DNA from: Hippopus hippopus
Taxonomy: Eukaryota > Mollusca > Bivalvia > Cardiida > Cardiidae
DNA length: 64,000 nt
Assembly: GCA_946811185.2 (NCBI GenBank)
Contig: OX328099.1
Location: 18,441,859-18,505,858 of the forward strand
Direction: 5' to 3'
This document shows positions 31,138 to 42,869 of this stretch, one piece after another (the stretch's first letter is position 1; every line of letters starts with the position of its first letter). The notes below the pieces were generated by a model. That model made no database searches. It was not told the origin of the DNA and saw nothing but the letters and a program-made list of their open reading frames with translations. The translations under genes were made by a program, and so were the position numbers.

Positions 31138-31330
31138 GGCTCAAGATTCGATCCTCGATCAAGATGCTGAAAGTGTCCTTGGGCAAGGCACATTAGAGCA
31201 CCAGACCACATTGATTGATTTATTGGTGTTTTACACCGTTTTAATATTTTTTAAGTCATATCACGGCGACAGCTCGTTAATTCATGTACGTCCTTGGTTT
31301 CACTAGTACTAGGCAAGGGCTCTGCGGTTG
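31138..31330. mobile_element. S1-type SINE fragments in both orientations
   Basis: 31138-31200 is plus strand (GTGTCCTTGGGCAAGGCAC). About 31215-31330 is minus strand (TTACACCGTTTTAATATTTT; ATCACGGCGACAGCTCG; ACTAGGCAAGGGCTCTG). Confidence 0.55.
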
Positions 31331-31631
31331 ATAGAGGCGCAAGCACCATTAAACCATTCGGCTGTCTTTGCAACTAACGTTATAAGTCTGTTAGTTTAAA
31401 GTTTTTGTTTCTCTGCTTCGCACAACATTGTTCTTTCAAAATTTACGTTTGGTTTCTTTCCCACAGATACAAGGTCATTTCAATGTTTAGATACGAAAAA
31501 AAGGACAAATCTTATCTCGATGACCAGCACCAGATCCCAGAAATAATCTTGGCCGATCTGGAATTGGAACTAACAACCCTTACAAGCGCAAACCCCTTTT
31601 GGCCCTTTCTGTGCCACATGCGAAACCAGGA

Positions 31632-31708
31632 GCTTTTGCAGACGGCATTGATCAAAATCAGACTTCACAGAACGTGCAGTCTGATCTTGGACCTACTCCG
31701 CCTGCTTG
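31632..31708. repeat. Family A core
   Basis: GATCAAAATCAGACTTCAC and GTGCAGTCTGATCTTGG flank AGAAC. It interrupts an otherwise open frame at 31405-31716. Confidence 0.65.
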
Positions 31709-31870
31709 TTTCATAAAGCATATAAGATAAATTTCTTTTTTGTTTTTTTAATGGAATGTATTCTCTACCGTCGAAAGTGTTCGAGTGTATCCATTTGTAG
31801 ATGGTAGAAAGATTTAAACTACCAATGGGCTCCTATGGCCCTGCATGAGGAGTAATTTCTCGCTTAAAAT

Positions 31871-32131
31871 TGAGCCATGCCCTGGCAAAAGGGAGCTTAA
31901 TGCATCTATGTGATGCATAATACCAGGCAAGTCATCACATGATCATAGATCCATAATATCTATTTGTCTAACAACAGACTGAATCATGGGGTAGATTGAT
32001 CCTTGGACATGCAGAAAATTGACTAATAGCAAAAAGTTTCGGCCCAGGTCAGCCTGTGCAGTCCGCGCATGCTGACCTGAATCGATACTTTTTGCAGATA
32101 CATTAAGCCCCCTTTTCACATAACATGGCTG
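31871..32131. repeat. Family C element
   Basis: Ends TGAGCCATGCCCTGG and CACATAACATGGCTGA. The hairpin GGCCCAGGTCAGCCTGTG is near-perfect. Confidence 0.8.
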
Positions 32132-32178
32132 AATTTCATTACCATTTTAAGTGAAATGACGATAAATTCTGATTCTCA

Positions 32179-32337
32179 ATGATTAATTTTAATACACAGG
32201 CCTACATTATAACAGACCCGTATTTGTTAGATAAAAATCGCACATATAGCGTTAACATGATAAATGGTAATCTGTGGGCTGCTATTAAAAAGGGAAAAGT
32301 CAGTTACGATTATGTTTTTGCCTTGGGTGTAAGATGA
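32179..32337 (+). CDS. Possible terminal exon of an unidentified gene
   Basis: After an acceptor-like TTTTAATACACAG ending at 32199, a frame open to TGA at 32335-32337 reads AYIITDPYLLDKNRTYS, then NGNLWAAIKKGK, then YDYVFALGVR. The composition and pattern look like real protein, and the stretch is not in any repeat family seen here. Alternatively it starts at ATG 32179 as a 52-residue ORF. I do not recognise the product and found no partner exon. Confidence 0.3.
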   Translation: MINFNTQAYIITDPYLLDKNRTYSVNMINGNLWAAIKKGKVSYDYVFALGVR

Positions 32338-33362
32338 AGTAGACAAATTAAACATCGTTTCGCATAAAGCTACAATTATGTCACAAATACTAGTCATGAA
32401 TTATTTTATGAAAACTATACCAGGCCTAAGGAACGAAACAGTGTGGTACGAAAGCAAAGTGTGTAATGTGAGCACAATCTTACAAAATCTACCAACGGGA
32501 AGGGGGTTGGGGCGCTTTTGGACGCTTTTTGCGAACAATTCAGATTAGGGCTAGACTGTGCAAAATATGGTGTCTGATATTGGAAGACCTACTTTTCATT
32601 GCGGAAGTACACTTTATCAGCACTGGTTTGTCCATTTTCTCCCAAAAAATACCGTAACAGGGTTACGTAACAACAGGAGATGGACGAAATCTAGAAGACA
32701 TGCAGATCAAATAGATTTTTGGCGACAGTGAAGCGCCTGGGATTTCCTGTTAAGTCTGTCCTGTGTGTATTTGAAATAATTCAAGGTAGATCCGTACTTT
32801 ATCTGTAAAGAAAGTTGTCAAGGCTGTCAAAAACAGGTTAAAAATCTCGAGGGAATCTCCAGTTTCTTGATCAAAAGGCAACAGACTGCAGCGGCTAAGA
32901 TTGCATTGATCCTCTCATTTTACAAAGGAAACATTCCATAATTTAACAAGACCTGTCTGTATTTCTGCGACTAGTCACGATTTTATATAACTTTTCTTTT
33001 TCTATTTGTTCATACGGTACAGAGATGAAAGTTAAACCCCACGTTAAATCAAACAAATAATTTGTATCTGTGTCGGGCTGTGCTAAACTCCCGTAAGTTT
33101 GGACTAATCGAGTGTAAACAGAAATTGACGTAAAGTGCCTTTGTAGCGAAAACGAGAAATATGAAATTAAAGACTACTGGTGAATTTCAAACATTCATTG
33201 AATGACTTGTCTGTTCTTTTAACATTATTTTAGCTTTTTCTTTTGGTAAAATCTTTACTTTTAAAAAGTAAGGCTTTGATAAATTCAACTAATTTTGATG
33301 GCTGAAGATACAAACCATTGAAATTCAGAAAAAAAATTCTTTCATATAGGTTTGACTGTACA
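32338..33362. other. No gene seen
   Basis: Mixed AT-rich sequence with no recognised repeat family and no protein-like open frame. Confidence 0.45.
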
Positions 33363-33432
33363 AGCGGACGGTATAGATCCAAGATCAGACTGCACGTTTT
33401 GTGCAGTCTGATCTTGATCTATGCCGTCCGCA
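33363..33432. repeat. Family A core, perfect hairpin
   Basis: GCGGACGGTATAGATCC and GATCTATGCCGTCCGC are the outer arms. The inner arms are AGATCAGACTGCAC / GTGCAGTCTGATCT. Confidence 0.8.
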
Positions 33433-33639
33433 AATGCTCCTGTTTTCGCCTTTTAGCAGAAGGGGTAAAACGTTAGGTAGCTTCGAGCTGTCACTTCGTA
33501 TATACGACTAATGGGTATTTTTCAAGATTGAAATATGTTCTGTGTCTAGTTTAATTGATTGCTTGCCTGCAGTCTGCCTGCCTGGCTGCCTAGTTGGCTG
33601 TCAGGCTGGCAGACTAACTGATAGAGAGACTGCTTGTGT

Positions 33640-33998
33640 CGTTGTCTGCGCATGTCATATTCTTCGAAGATTCGACCTGTCTTATTTGACGCATTACTCC
33701 CCCCAATATTGGGGAGGGGGGGGATTGTAGTATTACGCACTATAAAGTAGCAATGGAGAAAATGGCTTTTATCAATACGTTTGAGGAAAAACCAGGCCTG
33801 TTTTAGCTCCAGATTTCTCTAAACTGCTGATCATAGCTGAATGAATCGCACCAGGTAGCGTTTTATTGAGTAAACGTTTATTTTAGTTTGAAATTCAAAG
33901 TAACGGTTGTCGCGTAGAAAAGCAGTCCGGTTATGTACCCAGGATGCCCAAATTAGATAGATGTGTATTTGTAGAATGCCATCTAGCGGGAGATAATG
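33640..33998 (+). repeat. Family F repeat, copy 2
   Basis: CGTTGTCTGCGCATGTC to CTAGCGGGAGATAATG, with a local G-rich insert near 33705-33723. Confidence 0.75.
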
Positions 33999-34076
33999 CT
34001 GCTTGTGTGGCTAGCTGACTGGCCAGGTTCTTTCACGTGCTCGGTGTGTAGCACCGTCTTACAGGATCGCGTAGCC

Positions 34077-34314
34077 CGTTGTCTGCGCATGTCATATTCT
34101 TCTGTTTAAAAAATAAATGGCCGGTGCATAGGTTACATGCTAGCTGATCATAGCTGAATGAATCGCACCAGGTGGCGTTTTATTGAGTAAACGTTTATTT
34201 CATTTTGAAATTCAAAGTAACGGTTGTCGTTTTGAAAAGTAGTCCGGTTCTGTGCCCAGAATGACCAAATTAGATAGATGTGTATTTGTAGAATGCCATC
34301 TAATGGGAGATAAT
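34077..34314 (+). repeat. Family F repeat, copy 3 (internal deletion)
   Basis: It jumps from CATGTCATATTCTTC directly to AATAAATGGCCGGTGC, losing the first third. It lies about 80 bp after copy 2 in the same orientation. Confidence 0.75.
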
Positions 34315-34449
34315 GCCTCGTAGCCTGGCATTCAGGCCCTGCATTTGAGTCATTCTCATAAACAAGGTACATAACTATAGTAAACTCACAGAAATATGTG
34401 TTGTTATTTTCCCGTCATCTGAAATACAGACATTCAGAACATTATATTT

Positions 34450-34607
34450 ACGGTGGCACAAAAGTGACATGGAAGATATATTTTATACTACGTGCGCACG
34501 CAGTAGCTAATACGTGCGCACGTATTACTTATTACGTACGCACGTATTAGCTACTGCGTGCGCACGTAGTATAAAATATATCTTCCATGTCACTTTTGTG
34601 CCACCGT
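34450..34607. repeat. 158-bp near-perfect palindrome
   Basis: Arms 34450-34524 and 34533-34607 are reverse complements with one mismatch around an 8-base spacer TTACTTAT. The inner arms repeat the alternating purine/pyrimidine motif TACGTGCGCACG. Confidence 0.95.
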
Positions 34608-34659
34608 ATATATAAGTGTATTTATTTTGCAGTTTTATTTGATTAGCTTTTTTTTTTTA

Positions 34660-34840
34660 ATGAAAATGCTCTATTTAACGGACTGATACCAGTCTAGGGA
34701 CCTCGGTTTAACGTCTTATCTGAAAGACTATTAATAAGTTTGGATGGCCAGCCGTGGGGCTCGAACCCACACCCTCAAGTGGCCCAAGACCTGATGTTTA
34801 GGAGCCCTGCGCTCTACCATCTGAGCTATGAGGGCTGTTC
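34660..34840 (-). mobile_element. S5-type SINE with an inverted tRNA-like head
   Basis: Read on the minus strand, it starts AGCCCTCATAGCTCAGATGG, TAGAGCGCAGGGCTCC and later GGTTCGAGCCCCACGG. The gap between the boxes is longer than a simple tRNA, and a SINE-like body (CGGTTTAACGTCTTATC) follows. Confidence 0.65.
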
Positions 34841-35357
34841 TGTGACTGGCCGACTGACTGACCGACTGTTTAACGACGATTGCCTGTCCGACTGCTTGAC
34901 TGACTGACCGACTGACTTGCTGATTGACTGACTGCCTGATTTGTTTTGCGATTTATTGGTTGATTGATATGAAAAACCGATTTGACGGTTTCAGTATTTA
35001 GATGAAAAGGTCCGATTGCGATTATCGTATTAAACTTGTTTACGTTAGAAGAAAGTAGGATAGGGTCATGTTTCCTATGACAACGGTCAATTTATTGCAT
35101 TTCACACTGTAACGAGACCAAATTCCTGTCTCGACAACGTAAACAAAAACTCTTGTTTGCGACCGCTTGTGATGTGTCCTCTTCTTATCTCTAATCGTAA
35201 TAATTGAAAGATTATAAGCTTCACCCTTTTATATTGCGTTGGTTATTTTTAACTCTTTCAGGGCGCCAAATATATAAACTCGACCTTTTTTTGACGGCTG
35301 AAAATTTAATCTAATGACACTCGGACAGACTTTTTATAGTATAGGTTTTACTAATCA
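34841..35357. other. GACT/GACC-rich simple sequence, then non-coding
   Basis: 34850-34945 is built of loosely repeated ACTGACCG tetramer-type motifs. The remainder shows nothing recognisable. Confidence 0.5.
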
Positions 35358-35426
35358 AGCGGACGGCATAGATCTAAGATCAGACTGCACATTCTGTGCA
35401 GTCTGATCTTGATCTATGGCGTCCGC
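35358..35426. repeat. Family A core, perfect hairpin
   Basis: GCGGACGGCATAGATC pairs with GATCTATGGCGTCCGC. Compared with 33363, the arms carry different outer bases that mostly still pair. Confidence 0.8.
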
Positions 35427-35669
35427 AAAAGTTTCTGTTTTCACCTACGGCGCTACTCAAAGGAAAACTCTTTTGTCTTGCAGCCAACGACTTTTGAAAA
35501 CACTGTGGCAATATGAGAAATTGCTTGTAACGGCATTGAAAACTTAACGGTCCGTTCCTATAAAATTACGAATTTCTACCCCTCTGCAGACTCAGACAAC
35601 TTTCATAACATTGTGGAATAAAACATCGGTAGTTTGTAACAATTCATTTTAGTTGTGTCCTGTATATTT

Positions 35670-35962
35670 AGCCGTAGCGTACTGGACTTGAGAACAGAGT
35701 CGATTTTTCGAATCCCCAGCTAGGCCAGTTTCTTTCCTCGGATTTGTGATAGACATTGCAAAAGGAGTCTTTCCTTTCTCACAGCAGATCACTGTTTCGA
35801 CGAAAGTTATGTGGGAAAACAACCAATTGCTTGGGAATAATATTGTGTAAGTAAGCACTGGTAAAAACAATACTCATGAAATCAAGGGTATATGAACTGG
35901 CCACCGCGGTAAAACTGAAATGATGTTAAAACAGCGCTAAACACCATATCCAAGAAACAAAC
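35670..35962 (+). mobile_element. S2-type SINE
   Basis: The tRNA-like head is AGCGTACTGGACTTGAG, then TTCGAATCCCCAGC. The body and tail include GGCCACCGCGG and TAAACACCATATCCAAG. Confidence 0.7.
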
Positions 35963-36863
35963 AGATATCGTCGGAATAAGTGAACTGGAATGACTGCAAT
36001 GATTGAGCGAGAGCGACCCATTCACAATTTAATAAATCATTTGGCGTCATACTTATTCAAGGCATATGTTAATCGAGTTATTAGTAAGGGTATTCCTAAT
36101 TTTAACAAATCAATGCTTGTTGCAAGGATCTCAAGTTGATACTGTAAATCTTTCGTGCAAACAATTAACCTTAATTCTGCTCTATACATGTAATGTGTAT
36201 TTTGGTCCAGAGAAACACTACCAGTTTAATACTTTTTATTTCTCTTTCTGGAACTCTTCAAGTTAAAGGGACATTAAGACCTATTACCGGGACTATGCGT
36301 AAGCAAAAATTAATGGCAACATAATTAAACATATCGCTCTACAATAAAATGCAAATACCTTTACAAACGGAGGCACACATCATTACAATGCAGTGACTGA
36401 AAGTTTATCCAGGTTTTTATTTCTCATTTGTTATTCTCGTTATGGGTTACTTGACGTTTTGTCTATATACGATCCGCGCACCGTCTCTGGCCTAAGAGCA
36501 GCGCACAAGAGGCGTGGCGAAGCGACGCCTCGCGTAAGCAAGAGCTTATTGGTAGAGATTCTGGAAAAAAACGTTACATACCTGTTGACTTCGAAAACCT
36601 GTCTGGACCGGAAGTACATTTCAAACATGACGGACGGATGTGACGTAAAAGACTGGTACAAAGAACGTTTCTTCCTTTTGATTTTCGATACCCTTGACAA
36701 TCACGTGATTTGAAACAGTGATCCAGTCTACAAACGAGACCCTCGCGAGATCTTGTCAAATACGAAGGAACTCGGGCTTTTCCGTTCTGTCCGAGGTACG
36801 GAATTTTCCGAATACAGAAATACACGTTAAGGGAAATAACTAGAGCTGTAACTGAATGTGACT
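35963..36863. other. No supportable gene; GC-rich patch at 36460-36560
   Basis: The patch (GATCCGCGCACCGTCTCTGG, GGCGAAGCGACGCC) is locally much richer in CpG than its surroundings and is open on both strands. I could not assign it to a gene, and it may belong to an unrecognised repeat. Confidence 0.35.
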
Positions 36864-37018
36864 TAATACCCCCGCCAGCGCTTTGACAGAAACAGGCAAT
36901 TATTTGTTCACAGACGGACACATGGACGGACACACGGACGAACACACAGACGGACAAACGGACAGACAGGCTGATTCCAGTATACCCCCGAAAACATTAG
37001 TTTTGCGGGGGTATAATA
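36864..37018. repeat. Short element with TAATACCCCCGC-type inverted ends
   Basis: AATACCCCCGCCAGC at the left and GCGGGGGTATAATA at the right are inverted. The interior is an iterated ACGGACACA-like tract (36912-36970). Confidence 0.6.
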
Positions 37019-39379
37019 AAGCAGCTGAACCCATTAAGCGTGAGCCAGTCGATCTTTTCTTTAAAAGTTTTTTCGCGCCCTTGCCGATGAAAAACTTTGT
37101 TCATATTTCATTATGGCGTTTTCTGAATTTTTTACAGAAAGTTTTATTCTGTAAAGAAAGCGATAAAACTTGGGCAATATTTCCCTCTTCCCCAGATCAA
37201 CTCGGCCAGAGCAAAGTTGTTAAACTTGTCTGTTTTTCCTCGTAGATTTAGATATTTGAAGGATTGTTTGGCATGCCATTTACAATGTATTTTTAACGAA
37301 TTTAACAAAAGTCGATTCTGATCTAGATTTAGAGTTAGATTTCTTTTTCCTTTTTTTCTATTAGGAGCAAAAGGGTATAATCGGCCCACTTACAGCAGGG
37401 ATTTTATTCACCTGTAACAGAGGGAATTCGCTCTCTTTTTGTAATCTTAGTAGATCTATGTTTCCTTCTTTCTGTTGTGAATTATGCTGGTTGTAAATCC
37501 TATAAAACTCTGTAAAATTTGCTTTATTAAATCTGTATTTCATTTTAATTGCATTGAACATCAAGTATGTTCAGCCTGTGGTTGAATTCACATATTTTTC
37601 TAAAATAGGGTCTACACTGTTGGACTGTTGGAAATTCTCAGATATTATTGATACAACATTTTTAAATTTAGGATAGCTGTCTACAGACTAGAAAAAATTT
37701 CCCCAGCCTATTCTGCACTGTATTCTGGTTATAGCTGCATAAAAATAGATTTTGAGCCAAAAATTTTGTTCAAGGTATTTGCTTAAATTGTTAGTTGGTA
37801 AGATACATCACCAGAAAAATGACAGTGCACTCTCAGTGTGGCCAATGTGAGAAAAAAAAAAAGGCACCACCAAAAATTGAAAATTGTTAACACCAGGGCT
37901 CAAACTCATTCCCTGTAAAATGATAACAAAGAATATCTCCATTAACTGAACTAATCCTAATCATCCAATCTATGGTATCTGTCAGCCATGCTAAAACGTA
38001 TTTAGAACTACCCTGTCACAAGATGAGTCAACAGCTAAGACATTTAAAAAAAAAGATGAAAAGAAAAAATAAAAAGGGATATTATGTATTTTCTCATGAA
38101 GTAATATATTGGTCTAAACCCTTTTTTTGCAGAAAAATATTGTTTATTAGTTTTCGAGAAAGACACTTTTAATTTCCCAAAACAGAATCTGGTGTAATGC
38201 CTTTTTAACACTCCTGTTTTACTCAGGCTTTCAACAAAAATCTAATTTTATTACATCCTAGCAAAACCATTAGCTAAATAAACATAAAAAAGTACCAATA
38301 TGATAAATTGATTCTTAAAAATTGATTTTTCGTAAAGTAACGACAAGGACTTCAAAGTCATTGAAATATTTTTTCTGCAGATTTGTTTTTATAGGTGACT
38401 GTATTGTATCCCTGGGTACTTTGCATCTATATACTCAAGGTGAAGGGTTTGTTATCAGGAAATCCTATGTCAACCCCTGATTGCACTGTCAGTGATGTGG
38501 GCGTACCTTTGAGCAAGGCACCATAAACACAGGCTAGCACTTGTTGAATTTTTCTAAGAGAAGATATAATCAATAACAATAAGTTTACAAGCTTAACTGC
38601 TGTGAAAAGTAACATATTTTACTCCACTCAAACAAATATTTACAAATTTAAATCTCTGAAACTTCTCAGTCTTTGCTTTTTTCCTTGATCCTTGTAAATA
38701 AACTGTATATGTTGTTCATAACTTTAACTAAGAAATACTATGTTGTCAAACTATAGCTAAGAAGTTATGATTTCATTTCAAATACCAATGTCAGCCAATG
38801 ATTAAAAAAAAAAAAGGACCATAATTTTTAATCAGCCTCTTTAGGCCCTATCATTTTTTTAAACTAGGATTGATTGATTGGTGTTCTACTCTCCTTTCAA
38901 AGCATTTCAGTCCTACCACTAGACTGACAGCTCAGTTTTTAATGTATTTTTATTGGTTTTACAAGTAGTCTATGCTTTGGATGCACCTTGCACTGCCTAA
39001 AGACAATCCCATAAAATTAAAACATCATCTTGGGTGAGGATCAAACTCAGGACCATATTACTAATTCAAGCACTTAGCCTATCAAGAAAACTCAAAACTC
39101 ATTGGAGGAAGCCATTTGACCCAGAACTTATAAATGTTTGTAAAACTTTTAAGATTTAGATCTACTCTGATTTTGTCTATTTTTGTAAATCCCTGACAGA
39201 TCTAGTAAAAAGAAAAAAATGTTTCGATAAACTGTTTGCTTTGATAATCAAAGGTTGTAAATAATTCAACGCCCTAGAAATCAATATTGCAACATTACTT
39301 CAAGTATAGATAATTCCATCAGTCCATTGGTCAGTCTGTTTGTCTGTCCATCCATTCCGTCTAACAGGTCCAATGATAA
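37019..39379. other. AT-rich sequence with no recognised gene or repeat
   Basis: About 2.4 kb that lacks the usual dense palindromic elements. It has short open frames on both strands, none protein-like. Confidence 0.5.
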
Positions 39380-39542
39380 ATTAATTTTTTATCAAACAGC
39401 AAAATTATAGATCTTTTCAGAATCACAGCAATTGCATTTGATAAAGTAAATATAGTTCACATAATGGCTTGTGTCCTTGAACGCAAATTCAAAGGACAGA
39501 AAATATTGTGGAAACGGAAGAAAATGTTGGTAAACAGTATTT
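39380..39542. repeat. Degenerate family B element
   Basis: TTTTTATCAAACAGCAAAAT, GCAATTGCATTTGATAAAG and GAAAATGTTGGTAAACAG match an eroded copy. Confidence 0.55.
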
Positions 39543-39837
39543 ATGATCAGTACTACCAAAAGATTTTACATGATAAAGGTTTTTTTTTGGCGCTTTGTTA
39601 TCTAAATTAATTTTTCTTTTATGTTAAACAAGGATGAATACAACAAAAGACACTGTACTGTTAAATGCTAAAGAAAGGTGCAACTTTGGTGTTCAAATAA
39701 AGGATATGCTTTCTTTACTTTTATGCTATCAAATATGATATCATCATACTAATTTGAGTACGTTCTCCTACAGCAGATGTGCATTATTGCTCAAATCACA
39801 TTTCCATATGCCTTTGTGTAATTCTGGAATGAAACTT

Positions 39838-40110
39838 GCCCGGCCTAGTTGCTTAGTGGTTACCTTATCCGACTTGTGACCTGGTGGTTGTGGCTTTGAT
39901 AACCGGTTGGGACAATCTTTCTTTCCAGTGATTTTTTGCCTCTCACCTCTGATGCATGTGAGAAAAAGTTGTTAGTGGCATGGAAAGATAGTTGTGCCAG
40001 TACTGTTGTGAGAATTAAAACCAGGAAACACATGCCTAAATGCACTAACTGCCATGAAATGACCTAAACTGTTAAACTGGCGTTGAACTCCAATACAAAC
40101 AAATGGCACG
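39838..40110 (+). mobile_element. S3-type tRNA-derived SINE
   Basis: The head GCCTAGTTGCTTAGTGGTTA is tRNA-like. The body CTTTCTTTCCAGTG, TTGCCTCTCACCTCTGATGC and tail GAACTCCAATACAAACAAAT match 20100-20355. Confidence 0.7.
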
Positions 40111-40893
40111 AAACCTAAATAATTTAAAGGGCTATCTAGCCCATTAAGGTAACACCCCAGGGCTTTTTTTAGAGGGGGAGGTCTTTTTCTTTACATTTTT
40201 CTTCTTTTTTTGGTGGTTTGCTAGTAATTACTATGCTTAATTAAGATATCAATTATTTTCTAACTTATTGAGATTATGAAAATCTGAAATAGATCTAGAT
40301 CTACCCCTTATAATTTGTAGGCATTTGATCCGGAGATTTACTTCAATTAACGACGTATATGACAAATTTTTCTAACTGACAGATTTTTTAAAAATTTTGC
40401 ACATACAAAGCTCATCATGTCTCTAGGAGGTTACAGTAAAAAAAGATGTGGGTCACCGTGCTCGTTTCTGAGAAATTTGCCTTTGAAAAAGGTATATTCA
40501 GTTCCAAAATTCAGCTTATACTGGATTTAAAGCGCCTTTCTTTAATAGTCAGTTATAAAGGAAAATTACAGGAAAAATATACAAATATACATCATTTTTA
40601 TGAAAATTCATATATTTTTGCACAAAAAATATATAAAAGCCTGATTTTGAGCATGGTAAATGTACAAATATGCATGTTATATATAGACCATTGAGTTAAA
40701 AAGGGAGATAATTTGATCGAATTAAGGGTTAGTCTTTAAAAAATACATACTTTCTAACGGACAGATTTTTCTTAAACTTTCCACACTTATAGTATATATA
40801 ATTCTAAACAATAAGAAATAAAAATGGCACCTATCCGTGCTTATATCGTCAGAAAACAAGGTTGAAGGTCACTGTGGAAGTTATTTTTTAAAG
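40111..40893. other. No gene seen
   Basis: AT-rich. The open frame at 40446-40694 has Lys/Ile/Tyr-biased composition typical of AT-rich non-coding DNA. Confidence 0.45.
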
Positions 40894-40990
40894 GAAGAAA
40901 ATAGGATAAAAGCTCAGCAGATATGGTGGGAAAAGGAGAAATTGCTCAATAGGAGCGATTTCTCCTTTTCCAACAATAATTTTCAGAGTG
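40894..40990. repeat. Family B hairpin variant
   Basis: GGAGAAATTGCTC...GAGCGATTTCTCC, a GAAATTGCTC-type stem, near 40934-40966. Confidence 0.7.
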
Positions 40991-41329
40991 GAAACAGCTA
41001 TACTTCCACAGCTTTAAATTTCCTGCCTTTGTTTCCTTGTTTGGTGTGTAACGCCGTGTCAGTACCATATTAAATATTTCAAGGTGACAGTTCAAAGATC
41101 CATGTTTTTCTGTTCACCAATACTTCCCGAAGAAAGTGCTGCTTGTTTCAGTGCACCAATAGTATTACCATTATGTGCAAAAAATACATAGGTGCACTTT
41201 TGATTCAATACCCACGACAAAAATACATGCGCAGTAGGATGCGCGCGAACATTTGTCATATACGTCGTTAAAGTAGCAAAAACTTGTAGAGCTGCTCTCC
41301 TTTAGGCTTTGCCTATAGATATATTAATA

Positions 41330-41670
41330 TCGTTCCCTGTGCATGTCATATTCTTCGAAGATTCGACCTGTCTGCTATGACGCATCACCCATCTCCGTAT
41401 ACCTGGGAAAAGTAGGGCTTATACCGAAGCTATTAGCTTATTACCCAAGCATGTAGGGGCTGTTTTAATAAATTGCTGGTGCATAGGTTACATGCTAGCC
41501 GATCATAGCTGAATGAATCGCACCAGGTAGCGTTCTATTCAGTAAACGTTTATTTCATTTTGAAATTCAAAGTAACGGTTGTTGTTTTGAAAAGTAGTCC
41601 GGTTCTGTACCCAGAATGCCCAAATTAGATAGATGTGTATTTGTAGAATGCCATCTAGCGGGAGATAATG
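41330..41670 (+). repeat. Family F repeat, copy 4
   Basis: Runs from CGTTCCCTGTGCATGTC to CATCTAGCGGGAGATAATG. The interior matches copy 1, including ACCTGGGAAAAGTAGGGC. Confidence 0.75.
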
Positions 41671-42200
41671 CTAATAATATCGCACTGTCTCACGAGACTT
41701 GTTTATTTTCTTACCAAATAAACAGAAGAGTGCTCAAGGAAAGATAAGTCTATCAGACTGGCAATATTAAATATTGGCTCCCAATTTCAGAACTTTTTGG
41801 GAAGGAACATCTCTCAAGGTCCTAGATCAGACTGCAATCTAATTATTGCTTGAATTGACCACAAAACCACTGTAAGTAACCACCAGCGTGCAAAGGAAGA
41901 ACGATTTACCGGTACAAACAGACTATTGATAGAAATAGGATCCTTAATAAGACACATTTCATACATGCCTCGGTCTTACAATCCCCTTCTGATTATGTTG
42001 ACGTGATACCTTGTCAGTTATGGTATTAACATAGTTAATGGGATATAGTACGACTTTTATATCGATATTTTGGGTATGCAAGTGGGTATTTCACAGATAA
42101 CATGTCTTCAGATCCATGGGAACCCAACACGCTTGCGAAGAATTTCGATGTAAATATTGCTTTTACATCAATCGGTTTTGTCATATGATTTACAAATGAT

Positions 42201-42410
42201 TTAATTCTTTACAACACTGCAAAATTTTAGACACTTCCATAAAGAAAGCATTTGCAGATTACAATGCAAAGTAGCCTCTAACAGAGGTTAAAAAACCTCA
42301 TGGCCTACTTAGTCACAGTGGATTTATATATCCATAATCATATGATGACTTGCTAGGTATAATGCATCACGGAGATGCATTAAACCCCCTTTTGCCAGAT
42401 CATGGCTCTA
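42201..42410. repeat. Family B fragment joined to a family C right half
   Basis: 42201-42290 has GAAAGCATTTGCAGATTAC (B). From about 42320 it is family C (ATAATGCATCACGGAGATGC; CCCCTTTTGCCAGATCATGG). Confidence 0.65.
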
Positions 42411-42564
42411 TTATTGTTTGAGGTGTGAATGTATCGTGGATGAAAATAAAGAGATTGAATAGAAGAGTCACGTGGCACCAAAGCTTTCAACTCATTCCAC
42501 TAGAATCAGCCAATGTTTGGAATCCACTGATGGTTTGTTTTTAGCATAGTGAGCTGAAACACTG

Positions 42565-42655
42565 AACCCTTAACCACACAATCCCGAGTGTTAACCTACG
42601 AGAAAAGAGGCTTTTAAAAACATGATAGGAACAAGGGAAAATGCTGTTAACCATG
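42565..42655. repeat. Family B left half
   Basis: TTAACCACACAATCCCGAG and GAAAATGCTGTTAACC; the right arm is absent. Confidence 0.55.
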
Positions 42656-42869
42656 TCGTTAATTCGGTATCAAAGATAAGACAGCAAAACAAATCTGAAG
42701 TTTTACTTTCCCGTCGGTTACAAAACGGATTTAACAATCGATTCCAGATTTTCGTTACACGGTTACTTTGCATCGCAAAAGTACATTTTTATGACGATTA
42801 TGCCTCCTGTGCTTCCGGTTTAACACTTAAAAAAAATAGTAAGCTGATCCTGTGGTTAAGATAACGTCA

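Noticed and set aside
31405..31716. 103-codon frame with an acceptor-like site at about 31466
   Set aside because: Its last third is a family A hairpin element and no donor is visible, so openness is probably chance.
34750..34840. Possible minus-strand tRNA gene with an intron
   Set aside because: The spacing between boxes is too long and a SINE-like body follows that is shared with 20713-20875.
36440..36713. Overlapping open frames on both strands in the CpG-rich patch
   Set aside because: Open on both strands at once with no recognised domain. CpG richness alone can produce this.
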